From NCBI GenBank assembly GCA_963575745.1, contig CAUYUJ010000891.1, forward strand, positions 760,165 through 824,164: a DNA stretch of 64,000 bases. Direction: 5' to 3'. The notes under the pieces were generated by a model. That model did not search any database and was not told where the DNA came from. It saw only the letters and a program-made list of their open reading frames with translations. Shown here in pieces: positions 43,693 to 52,500 of the stretch (within the stretch, counting starts at the first letter, position 1; each line of letters begins with the position of its first letter). The position numbers and the translations under genes are program-made. Source of the DNA: Prorocentrum cordatum (taxonomy: Eukaryota > Sar > Dinophyceae > Prorocentrales > Prorocentraceae).

Positions 43693-43916
43693 TTGGTCAA
43701 GTCGGCTCGTTGAAGCAATGTCCAGTTCGATGTCGGAAGGGGCGCGTGGGTTCCTCTGCTTTGCAGGCGCCCCGTCGCCTTTTGTTGGTGGCGAGCCCCG
43801 TCGGTGCTCCTCCGGACTTTGCGGCCGCCCCTCCGGATTTCACGGCTCAGCCGGGAAGAGAAAGGAGGGTCTTGCCTCTTGTCCGTGGCTCCTGCTTTCG
43901 GCAGCCCGGCCGTCTT

Positions 43917-44100
43917 CCCTCGACCTGCACCTTCCGCCCCTGCTGCGAGGGAGGTGCCACCGCGCTGCGGCCTCCGCGTGTGGCCGCGGCCAGGCGGCCG
44001 CGGTGCGGCCGCGGCCGCCGCGGCGGCCGAGGGCGTGGCGTGTCCTCTGCGGGCGAGGCCAGGGCGGCGGCGGTGCCACCGTCTTTTCCGGCGCTCGCCG
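43917..44100. repeat. GC-rich fold-back element I, partial copy
   Basis: Starts CCCTCGACCTGCACCTTCCG, followed by GAGGTGCCACCGCGCTGCGG and a GCGGCCGCGGCCGCCGCGGC core. The right inverted arm is not recognisable. Confidence 0.5.
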
Positions 44101-44334
44101 GGGGGCCCCCGGGGCCGCCAGGCCGTCGGCGGGGCGAAGGGCCGGCCCCCGGGGAGGGGGTATCGGGCATGTCCTCCTACAGGCGGGTTCTGGAAGAGAG
44201 AAGTTCCGAGTAGTAAAACAAAATTCTCCGACTGGCAGAGCAGATCGTCCCCACATATTATACCTATACGACCACTCTTCGGGTGAGAAGGAGGTTTGTG
44301 GGGGAGGGGAAGGGGGGGAACCAACATCTGACTC

Positions 44335-44870
44335 GATCGATCTCGCTCCACGGGACACCACGGGACACTCGTCGATCTCACTATCGATCTCAGATCGATC
44401 TCACTATCGATCTCACTCAACAGGACACCATAGGACACCACGGGACACCTCGGGACACCACATCGATCTCGCTATCGATCTCACTATCGATCTCACTCAG
44501 CGGAACGCCATAGGACACCACGGGACACCTCGGGAGACCACATCGATCTCGCTATCGATCTCCTTATCGGCCTCACTCAACGGGACACCACGGGATACCA
44601 CGGGACACCTGTTTATCGCACTATCGACCTCACTATCGATCTCACTCAGCGGGACACCATAGGACACCTCGGGGCACCACATCGATTCCACTATCGATCT
44701 CACTATCGACCTAACTCAACGGGACACCACGGGACACATGTCGATCTCACTATCGATCTCACTATCGATCTCACTTTTTGGAACACCACGGGACACCTCA
44801 GGACACCACATCGATCTCACTATTGATCTCACTATCGATCTCTCTCAACGGGACACCACGGGACACCGCT
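44335..44870. repeat. Tandem repeat, ~70-80-bp unit rich in ATCGATCTCACT
   Basis: Units combine two to three copies of ATCGATCTCACT with ACTCAACGGGACACCA and CGGGACACCTCGGGACACC, about seven in all. The region lies between CGGGCATGTCC (44,165) and its inverted counterpart GGGACATGCCCGA (45,092). Confidence 0.9.
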
Positions 44871-45267
44871 AGGGCCACCGCCGGACGGACGGACGGAGGA
44901 GAAACATTTATCTTGACTTCGCCCTAGCAACGGCGGGTTCATTCCTCTCGCGCGCCCACGCAGCTTCGCCTCGCCCGCACGCACGACACGAACAAAACGG
45001 AACGATTTCCTGGTTGGGGGTCTCCGTTCCATTGCGACCTCACCCCCCAACCTTCGATTTTTTACTAATTTTGAATATTCCTCCTGTGCAGGGACATGCC
45101 CGACTGAACCTTGGGGGGAGGGTCGGGGCTTCGGGGACCCCTTGGCGTTGAAGAGATGGGGCGGCGGATGTCTGGTCCCGGGCGTTGCAGTTTTGTTCAC
45201 GCCAGGCTTCTCCGATCAGAGTCGGGCCCTGGGGCCCTCACAGATCGAAGTGGCTCGAGAGATGCCG
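44871..45267. other. No recognisable gene
   Basis: Mixed sequence. TTCCTCCTGTGCAGGGACAT at about 45,076 is the opposite-strand form of the short repeat seen at 209 and 1,042. Confidence 0.4.
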
Positions 45268-45475
45268 CAGAAAGGTTCGGCCGATCCACAGTCGGGAACG
45301 TTCGGCGCGACACGCGATCCACGTCCAAGTCCCCAAGGCGTCAGCGTCCCGAGCCGTTCGAAGTCTTCCGGCCCGCGGAGCGGAGCGACACGCTATCCGC
45401 TCGCAAGGCATATGGCATGTCGCTGGGGTCGCCGCCGCCACACGCTGAGGAAACGTCCCCGACCGCAGGGGATGT
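45268..45475 (+). repeat. Dispersed element B, copy 3
   Basis: TTCGGCGCGACACGCGATCC, GGCGTCAGCGTCCCGAGC, GGCCCGCGGAGCGGAGCGAC, CGCTCGCAAGGCATATGGCA and CGCCGCCGCCACACGCTGAG in element B order. Confidence 0.75.
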
Positions 45476-45536
45476 CTCCAGCGTGAAGGGGGTGCCACAC
45501 CACACCACCGGGAGAACTGCGCCCCCTGGCTCATCA

Positions 45537-45601
45537 CGGTGGTGGTGGTGGTGGTGGTGGTGGTGGTGGTGGTGGTGGTGGTGGTGGTGGTGGTGGTGGT
45601 G
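45537..45601. repeat. (GGT)n array, about 21 units
   Basis: Uninterrupted GGT triplets; poly-Trp, poly-Val and poly-His/Thr frames here are artefacts. Confidence 0.97.
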
Positions 45602-45967
45602 CCGCTTTTTTGTGTTCCCAGAGGATCTACGAAAGGCGCGCTGACAGTTTTTCCGCCTCTCGGGCTCCAGCCGTGGTTTTTTCGGGGGTGCACTTTTTCG
45701 TCCGCGGCGGTACGAGGCCCGCGGGCTCGGAGGAGGGCCAGCCGAGGAGGCACTCGCAGCTTCCAAGATCACCGACGACGTGGCACCCTCCAGAGAGGGC
45801 CTGGCCCTCGAGGGTCGAAGGCGTCGCCATGCCTTCCTCGGCGGAAAAAGCGGCGGAAGGCCGATACGGGCAGCTGCGGAAGGAAAACGGAGGCGGCGCT
45901 TCGCCGGCGGAGGCCGGCGAAGAGCCAGAAGTCAAGAGCGCGTCCCCAAGAGATGGCAGCCTTGTTT

Positions 45968-46208
45968 CAGAGCCCCGAGTCATCAGGGGTAACTCGGGTC
46001 AGGGATAACTCGGGTTCGTTTTTCGGGAATCCGAACCCGAGTTACCCCGGACCCGAGTTACCCCGGATAACTCGGGCGTCCAGAGCCCCGAATCATCAGG
46101 GGTAACTCGGGTCAGGGATAACTCGGGTTCGTTTTTCGGGAACCCAAACCCGAGTTACCCCGGACCCGAGTTACCCCGGACCCGAGTTACCCCGGATAAC
46201 TCGGGCGC
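45968..46208. repeat. Tandem duplication, 113-bp unit with strong hairpin
   Basis: Two nearly identical units begin CAGAGCCCCGA.TCATCAGG (45,968 and 46,081). Each has GGATAACTCGGGTTCG facing CGAACCCGAGTTACCCC or CAAACCCGAGTTACCCC across TTTTTCGGGAA, a clear stem-loop, followed by extra ACCCGAGTTACCCCGG units (one more in the second copy). High identity suggests a recent event. Confidence 0.9.
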
Positions 46209-46785
46209 CCAATTGTTGGGTTCGGGTGTTTGGAACCGTCCACATGGCTTTTCCGAGAAATCCCGCCGTTTGTCCTAAAGTTTGCCGGCTTCTAGCTGGG
46301 GCTCGTTTTCAAAGGCAGCAGCGATAGCCCAGGACGATCATCTAACCCCGGAGGAGGTATCCAGAGTTCTGCGGCCGCGAAGAATGAAAGCAGCATATTT
46401 TCGAGGGACCTCTCATCGCAGCTGAAAACAATCATGGTGGATTGATTGTTTACCGTTGTCGGCTTGTTGCAGGGACACTTTCACGCGTGTCCGTTTTCAC
46501 GCGTGCCAAGGGGTGGTCGAACATGCGGCCACCGGTATTTGCGCGCAGGATGTGTTGTCGTACGTGCGTCTTGCACGTGTGCAGTTGGCACATGCTTTCT
46601 CGCGTACAAGCGCCAAGGTTGGGTGTCGGACATGTGTCTTGCGGATTTATCACACGTGCCAATGCAAATGAGGAAGGGGTGGTGTCGAAGATTCTTGCGG
46701 CACGTGTGCATTGGGCACCTGCCCTCGTGTGTGGGCATCAAGGGTGGATTAAACATGGCTGGCGGATTCTTCAAATGTAGAAGAG

Positions 46786-46877
46786 CCGCCCAGAGGCTTC
46801 CAAGAGCGCCCGAAGAGGCCCCAGGACTGCCCAAGAGGGCCCCAAGACGGCCCAACCCAGAGGGCGCCAAGAGGGCC
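46786..46877. repeat. Degenerate 11-bp array (CCAAGAGGGCC)
   Basis: About eight units such as CCAAGAGCGCC, CCCAAGAGGGCC and GCCAAGAGGGCC end directly at the spliced-leader relic. Reverse-complement wording occurs at 15,800-16,170; more degraded copies at 49,258-49,425. Confidence 0.65.
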
Positions 46878-46914
46878 TCCGTAGCCATTTGGGCTCAAGC
46901 CATTTTGGCTCGAG
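46878..46914 (+). other. Dinoflagellate spliced-leader relic, tandem (22 nt + 15 nt)
   Basis: 46,878-46,899 reads TCCGTAGCCATTTGGGCTC plus AAG, one mismatch from the conserved dinoflagellate 22-nt leader (which has TTTTGG at the variant site). It is followed with no gap by CCATTTTGGCTCGAG (46,900-46,914), one mismatch from the last 15 nt of the leader. A leader truncated exactly after its internal TAG is the known outcome of repeated trans-splicing and retroposition. There is no GT donor after the leader, so this is not an SL RNA gene. Same strand as, and ~300 bp upstream of, the DUF179 gene. Confidence 0.85.
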
Positions 46915-46928
46915 TCGCCAGTGCTCGC

Positions 46929-47110
46929 CCCAGACATGCGACGTCCTGAATTTGTCAATACGGGGTCCCTGGAAGTCCCGACCCATTCCCTAGGACCCAT
47001 TTGTCGTCCTGAGTCGTTTTTGACGGTCTCGAGGCCCGGCGAGGGCCCCCCCGAGGCCGAAGCCACAAATCTCCCGTCCTGAATTTTTGCACGACGCGAT
47101 CATGTCTGGG
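46929..47110 (-). repeat. Element A, full-length copy in the presumed leader of the DUF179 gene
   Basis: Runs from CCCAGACATGCGACGTCCTG to CGACGCGATCATGTCTGGG (182 bp), with inverted termini. It starts only 14 bp after the spliced-leader relic, so it inserted after the retroposed copy arrived. Whether it is spliced out of the leader cannot be read from the sequence. Confidence 0.85.
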
Positions 47111-47208
47111 GCGCGACCTTCGCGGCCCAGGCGGCGGGCACTTTTGGTGGTGACCCGTGGGCCGCGCGATGACCACGGGCCCCGACTGAGAAGGATCCCC
47201 CGCAGCTC

Positions 47209-47344
47209 ATGTGGCGCGGCCTCTGCTGCGCGGTGCTCCTCGCCTGCTCATCATCCTCGGCCCGGCCGCTCCGGCCCGGGGCTCCGCGCGGCTGGCCGCC
47301 ACGGCGCCCCCCGGGGCGGCCTCGGCTGGGCGCCGCTTCTGATG
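47209..47344 (+). CDS. Possible signal-peptide exon of the DUF179 gene
   Basis: An ATG at 47,209 opens MWRGLCCAVLLACSSSSARP followed by an Arg/Pro-rich stretch ending LGAASDG, directly before GGTAAAT. The form (short basic N-terminus, hydrophobic core, small residues, then a basic transit-like region) fits a dinoflagellate secretory or plastid-targeting leader. Joining to the DUF179 frame is not clean: GT at 47,345 gives phase 2, but the obvious acceptor (GTGGTAG, ending 47,729) needs phase 0. Either the splice sites differ, or the leader is unrelated and translation starts at 47,742. Confidence 0.35.
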
Positions 47345-47729
47345 GGTAAATTTCCAACCACCACCACCATATGTAGGACGGGGGAGAAGGAAGGATGAGG
47401 AGGTCCTCCTCCTCCTCCTCCTCCTCCTCCTCCTCCTCCTTCCTTCTCCTCCTCCTCCTTCTCCTCCTCCTCCTTCCTCCTCCTCCTCCTCCTCCTCTAT
47501 CCTCCTCCCTCGCTCTCGTCCTCGTCCTCGTCGTCCTCCTCTCCTCGTCGTCCTCCTCCCTCCTCGTCCTCCTCCTCCCTCCTCCTCCTCCTCCTCCTCC
47601 TCCTCCTTCTCCTCCCTCATCCTACTCCTCCTCCTCCTCCTCCTCCTCCCTCCTCCTCCTCCTCCTCCCTCCTCCTCCTCCTCCTCCTCCTCCTCCTCCT
47701 CCTCCTCCTCCCTCTCCTACTTGTGGTAG
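47345..47729 (+). repeat. (CTC)n array, candidate intron
   Basis: Begins GTAAATTTCC, then from 47,399 is almost pure CTC/TCC for ~320 bp, ending CTCTCCTACTTGTGGTAG. The array would act as an extreme polypyrimidine tract. Frames through it (poly-Ser/Leu/Pro or Glu/Arg) are artefacts. Confidence 0.6.
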
Positions 47730-47741
47730 CGGTGGTGGAAA

Positions 47742-48854
47742 ATGGGCCCATCAGCTTCCCTCGGAGAACCCACGGAGGGCGCCCTGGCGGTGCCCTGGTC
47801 GCCTCCGCCGGGCGCGGCCACCGCCCCGGCGCCAGCCGAGGTGCCGCCCTCGCGCGCGCCCGCCCGCTCGCTCGGCGGGGGCGCCCGGGCGCCGCAGGGC
47901 GGGCGGCGCTTCGTGGAGGAGGGGCGCCTCCTCCGCGGCCGGGGGCGGCGGGTGGTCGGCGGCGGGGAGCTGCGCGGGAGGCGCCCGGCGGGGGGCGCGG
48001 AGCCGGCGCAGAGGCGGCGGGCGGCGAGCCTGCTGGGCGCGCTGGGCCTGGCCTCGGCGGCGTCGTGGCTGCTGGGGCCGCGGGCGTCGCAGGACCCGCT
48101 GCTGCAGCCGGGGGCCGCGCGGTCGACCGGGGCGATCGAGCAGGGCTCCGTGCTGCTGTCCCGGCCCGGGGGGCACTTCGCCGACCGCCAGCAGTACTTC
48201 CACAAGTCCGTCATCCTCATCGTGAGGCATCGCGCGGACTTCGACCTGGGCATCATCCTGAACCGGCCGACGGGAGTCCTCTCGTCGCAGCTCGGGCTGC
48301 CGGGGCCCCCGCGGAGCGTCTGGTTCGGAGGGGACTGCGAGGGCCTGAGGCCGCTCAGCTTCCTCCCGCCCGGGGAGCTCCAGGGGTCTCCGCGCATGTT
48401 TTGCCTGCACACCGACGAGGAGCAGTCCCTGGACTCCACACGAATTGCTTCTGGTGTGTATTCGATGGATTCGTTCAAGGCGCAGCAGCTAGCGATTCGC
48501 GGCGACCCGCGAGCCAACGACTTCATGTTCTTTGCCGGCTACTGCGGCTGGGGGGCGGGGCAGCTCCAGGACGAATTAGACAGGGGAGACGTGTGGAAGT
48601 TGGCCACTGTAGACAGCCAGATCATTATCCGAGAGATGAGGGAGGCGGCGCTTGAATTGAGAGCCTTGTCCACAGTTGGACTCGACGACGGTATCGCCGA
48701 GTGGCGCCACTTCTACTCTGCAGTTGACGCTGGGCTACCCATGCAGGTGAGAGGCCCCGAAGACGTTGTGAGCAAAGACGACCGAGCAGACGATCGGCTC
48801 GCCGACCAAATGCTTCGAGACTGGGTGCAGTTGAATTTGCAGGGCCTGGCGTAG
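47742..48854 (+). CDS. AlgH/UPF0301 (DUF179) family protein with N-terminal extension
   Basis: 370-codon frame from an ATG in AAAATGGGC context to TAG. The DUF179 domain starts near residue 133 with GSVLLSRPGGHF, then SVILIVRHRADFDLGIILNR at about 155, VWFGGDCEG, FCLHTDEEQSLDSTRI and the family hallmark FFAGYCGWGAGQLQDEL at about 262. Bacterial members are ~185 aa, so residues 1-130 are an added Ala/Gly/Arg-rich extension with a hydrophobic stretch (AASLLGALGLASAASWLLGP, about 95-114), consistent with organelle targeting; plant and algal homologues are often plastid-located. The biochemical function of the family is not established. The domain is intronless, fitting retroposition as indicated by the upstream spliced-leader relic. 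A plausible upstream leader exon is listed separately. Confidence 0.88.
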   Translation: MGPSASLGEPTEGALAVPWSPPPGAATAPAPAEVPPSRAPARSLGGGARAPQGGRRFVEEGRLLRGRGRRVVGGGELRGRRPAGGAEPAQRRRAASLLGALGLASAASWLLGPRASQDPLLQPGAARSTGAIEQGSVLLSRPGGHFADRQQYFHKSVILIVRHRADFDLGIILNRPTGVLSSQLGLPGPPRSVWFGGDCEGLRPLSFLPPGELQGSPRMFCLHTDEEQSLDSTRIASGVYSMDSFKAQQLAIRGDPRANDFMFFAGYCGWGAGQLQDELDRGDVWKLATVDSQIIIREMREAALELRALSTVGLDDGIAEWRHFYSAVDAGLPMQVRGPEDVVSKDDRADDRLADQMLRDWVQLNLQGLA

Positions 48855-51080
48855 GACGCGTCTGCCTGTCCAGCCCCTATGCGGATCTCATCGCTTGTGC
48901 CATCTTCAATTGCCTTCCAGGTCCTGCCTAACTTTTTAGTCGCGGCGCTGGCGGTCGTTCAGCGCGTGGTGGCCTGGAGCGAGATGAGCAACGGCAGCAT
49001 TGTGCGTTTGTTATCCGTTGCCTACAATGCTTCGTAGCGTTGCGACGGTAAAGGTGGTGCACTCGTGCGATTGTGTATATAGGCCGTGTGGCACTCGCTG
49101 CTTCCTTGGAATGGGAGGCATGCCGCCCCCTTGTCGAGTTTGCCAGGCCTGCTGTCGTAGATCCCGATGCTGTTCTGCTTCGGCGTCGGGCCTTGCATGA
49201 CGACTACGCCCTTGGGGCAGAAAGTTCCTAACTGGTATAGTAAGATAACGTTAAAAAAGGATGGCGCCAAGATGGCCTGAGAGAGCCCTCGTAGAAAGGC
49301 ATGCCCAGGCAGTCCAAGAGGACCCCAGTAGCCCCCCAAAGAGGACCTTGACAGGCCCCCAAGACCCCGAGGATGCCCCAAGATAGCTCCATGCGGCCTC
49401 AACAGCCCGCAGAGTAGCCTTAAAAAGTCACGAGGACCCCTCTCTTCCTCGACGTCCTTTCCGTCGGGCTCCTTACCGTCCTTCGTCGTCGCCGTCGTCC
49501 TTCTTATTATTTTTTCTGTTGTTTTTTTCTCCTCCTCCTCCTCCTTTTTTCCTCCTCCGCATCGTTCCTCCTCAAACTCGTCCTCCTCCGTCTCGTCCTC
49601 GTCCTCGCGCTTGACTTCCCACTCGTTATCCCTCTGCCCCCCTCGCTGCCCTCCCCGTCATCCACGCTGCCATCCTCGACATACGTCGCCTTGTCGACGT
49701 CATCATCCTTCTCTCCTTGTCCCCCCCTACGAGCCCAATGGACAGACAAACTCGACGAGACTCGTTCTTGTCCGATCGGGTTAAACATGCGGCCAGCGGG
49801 TTCTTCAAACGTAGAACATCGCGCGCGGAGGGGGTTAGTGTCAAATACATCGGGCACATCATGAACACACCGGCTTGTCAGCAGGTGCCCCACGGAGATA
49901 TGTGATCCCTCGATGGCTCCAGGGACACAGAAGCTTTGGGGCACCTTGGGGCCCGCACAGATCTACTGACAACGTGGCCCAGGGCATCTTGCAGCAAGCT
50001 TCCTTATCATATGTGTCTACGGTATGCGTCCATTGCTTGTGTGCACCTGGCACGTGCTTTTGGAGCATGGGTCTGGCACTCCTGCATTTGGCACGTCTCT
50101 TCACTCGTGCGGACACTGTGCGGCAGCCGCCTGGCGGGAGCGGGGGTCTTGTTGGAGCGATGCGCCGCGTCGCCACCTCCTGAGAAGACGAAGGATAGCG
50201 GAGGAGCAGGAGGGGTGCGGTGGCAGAGGGGCTGAGCAGGAGCGAGCAGGGAGGATTGAGCAGGAGAGGGTGAGCAGGCTGGAGAAGTGGGAGGATGGGG
50301 GAGAAGGAGGGGGGAAGCTTGAATAGGGAGCAGTAGGAGCAGAGAGCAGAGGACGAGGAGGAGGAGGAGGAGGAGGGTGAGGAGTGTATGAGTACAGGAG
50401 AAGGGAGGTGGGAGGCAGAGGAGGGGGCAGGACGAAAGAAGAAGAGGAGTGATGACGAGGAGCAGGAGAGCATGAAAGTTCTGGATCGGTTCGGTCAGGT
50501 CCGTTTCTGAAGTGTTTCCGGTTCGGTTCGGATCGGTGTCGCCATCCGTTCGGTCCGATGAGGCGGTGGAGGAGGAGTGGGAGGATTGGGAGAAACGATG
50601 GCCATGTAAGCATTGATGCGTAAACCAAATAAGAACATAGCGTGGCATACCACAGACAAGATGGGGAAAGGGTGTAGTACAGCATGCGTGCAGAAGCCAC
50701 GCCATAATATAAGTTAACCCAAGTTGATGGGTCGTGGGTTCCTCAAGCTGATGGGCCTGGGTCCGATGACGCCCCTCGGGCGCCGAAATTGCCAACATGA
50801 GTATTGTGACTTCTGTCTCGACGCCTGGGGTTTCGGGTCATCTTCTCCTCCTCGTTACAGTTGTCTTGGCGCGCGTTTTTGTCGTGGCGACTCAAGTTGT
50901 GGGTACGATGTCCCCCAGGGAGCCGAAAAGAGCCCCAGACACGTCCACGATCTTCGATTCTCGATACTCCTCCCCTTCCTGAATCTCGCGTCATCTTCCT
51001 GCTTCTCCTTCGCTTTCCTATTCCCCCCTCCCTTCCTCCCATCCTCCTCCTACCTCTCCTTCCTCCTGCAGAGCCATTTC
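48855..51080. other. Downstream of DUF179; no recognisable gene
   Basis: Holds a degenerate CCAAGA.GGCC array (49,258-49,425), a CTCCTC/TTTTTT tract (49,500-49,620), GGA/GCA-rich sequence (50,205-50,480), a GGTTCGGATCGG-type short repeat (50,480-50,570) and CT-rich DNA (50,960-51,070). The immediate 3' flank (48,855-49,250) is the likely 3' UTR; no AATAAA signal was seen, as is usual in dinoflagellates. Confidence 0.4.
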
Positions 51081-51760
51081 GCGTCCGAGCGCCAAGCGCG
51101 GGTGCTTCGAGCGCCGCTTTCGGAATGGCCTCGCGCTCGAGGGCCGTCGTCAAGAACCGCGGCGTCCAGCGTCATCAGCTACAGTGCTGCGATCAGGTGC
51201 TGGCGAGGCCGCCAGGGTGAGTGCTCTCCCCCGCCCCCTCGTCGCCCTATCCTTCCCCCCCCCCACCCCCCTGGCGAGCAGTAGCGACCGCCCACGCCGG
51301 GCCGCTGCAACAGTGCAGGGATCCAAGCCTCAAGGACAGCAGCATCGCCAGCTACAACGCTGAGATCAGATCGTGCGAGAAAGGAGGCAGCGGCAAGCGC
51401 TGTTGCCAGTGCGAAAAAGGACGAGCAGTGGCAGCAACCGCTGTCATCGCGGGGGCGCAGGCACGGTACAGGAGCCAAACACCATCAGCAACACAGATGG
51501 AGTCAGCTCGTGCGCAAGCAGGGGCAGTGGAAGCAATCGCTGTCAAGGCGAGAAGGGCATGCAGTGGCAGCAGGCGTTGACACTGCGAGAAGCGAGGCGT
51601 GGGCCGACACAGTCAGCTACACCGCTGGGGGCCGACTGTACGAGAAAGGCGAGCCTGCGCGGGCCTTGACGCCCTGGTCAGGCCTGCGGGGCGGTGCTTG
51701 CTCCGTTTCGTCGTCTCAGTGGGCACTCGCACGGTGGAGAGGATCAGGCCACCCGAACCC
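51080..51760 (+). pseudogene. Pentatricopeptide-repeat (PPR) relic, frameshifted
   Basis: Fragments of the dinoflagellate-type PPR consensus appear in order in different plus frames: SSVISYSAAIR (about 51,150), SIASYNAEIRSCEKGG (about 51,340), QWQQ (about 51,430), EPNTISNTDGVSSCASRG (about 51,475), KGMQWQQALTL (about 51,552) and ADTVSYTAGGRLYEKGEPAR (about 51,605). The spacing suits ~35-residue repeats. A GTGAGT donor at 51,217 after the first repeat and a TGCAG acceptor near 51,320 suggest an ancestral intron. PPR proteins bind organellar RNA, but the many frame changes mean this copy is dead. Confidence 0.6.
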
Positions 51761-51889
51761 CCTGCGAAGCCTCTTCATGCCTCTCCTCCCACTTCTCCTC
51801 CTCCTCCTCCTCCTCCTCCTCCTCCTCCGCCTTTTCCGCGTTGGGCAACGTCAGAAGTGCAGTGCAGGACCGACGCTTGTACTTCAACC

Positions 51890-52500
51890 CTGCAGGAAAT
51901 GCGTTCGCAGGTCCGTCACCACCGAGCACGGGCGTTCTGGCATCAACCTTTTGACGACGCGGTGGAAATCAAGGGCCCCCACCCAGCGAGATACAAGCAC
52001 TCGAAGGCTGCAGCCGCTCTGGACAAGTGCTTCCTGAGCGCCCCGAGGTATGGTCCCGCAAACATGCGCGTTTAATTCGTGGTGGATAGCGACCGCGCCA
52101 CGCTGGCCTTCGGCGGGCTAGGCGATCAATCGCTGGTCGGCCTGGCGACGCGATGCCGTTCGCCGCCGCTCCCGGGTGAACGTCCGATACCTGCATTCAT
52201 CTTCGGCCACCAGCTTTACCGAGACAACTTCCGGCAGCAGCTGGGCCCGCGCGAGACCGAACTGCTCGCGACGGACGCCGTCGAGGCGATCTTGAAGGTC
52301 AAATGCATCGCGCGAGAAGCCGTTCGGCCGGCCCGCAACCAGACGCTCGCCACCTCGGAGCTCCTCGACTCCAGGACTCGGGCGGAGCTCGATGCCCTTA
52401 CACTCAGGTCAGCTGCAAGGGCGATATGGCGACAGTACTTTCGAATCCGCGCCAGCGCCAAGCACATCGAACACTGACTGCATCGACCAACTCACCGACC
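51890..52500 (+). pseudogene. LINE 2: endonuclease C-terminal part, degenerate
   Basis: One frame gives FDDAVEIKGPHPARYKHSKA, then ALDKCFLSAPRY, the region where LINE endonucleases have their substrate loop. After a stop at 52,073-52,075 it continues with DSDRATLAFGGLGDQSLVGL, where the usual SDH motif has become GDQ, so the catalytic His is lost. LGPRETELLATDAVEAILK to the stop at 52,475 is the linker toward RT. The N-terminal half of the endonuclease was not found; the PPR relic lies there instead. Confidence 0.65.

Noticed and set aside
43718-44662. 314-codon plus-strand gene
   Set aside because: Spans fold-back element I and the ATCGATCTCACT array.
46878-46914. SL RNA gene
   Set aside because: A functional SL RNA gene has a GT donor directly after the leader and an Sm-type site downstream; here the leader is followed by a truncated second leader.
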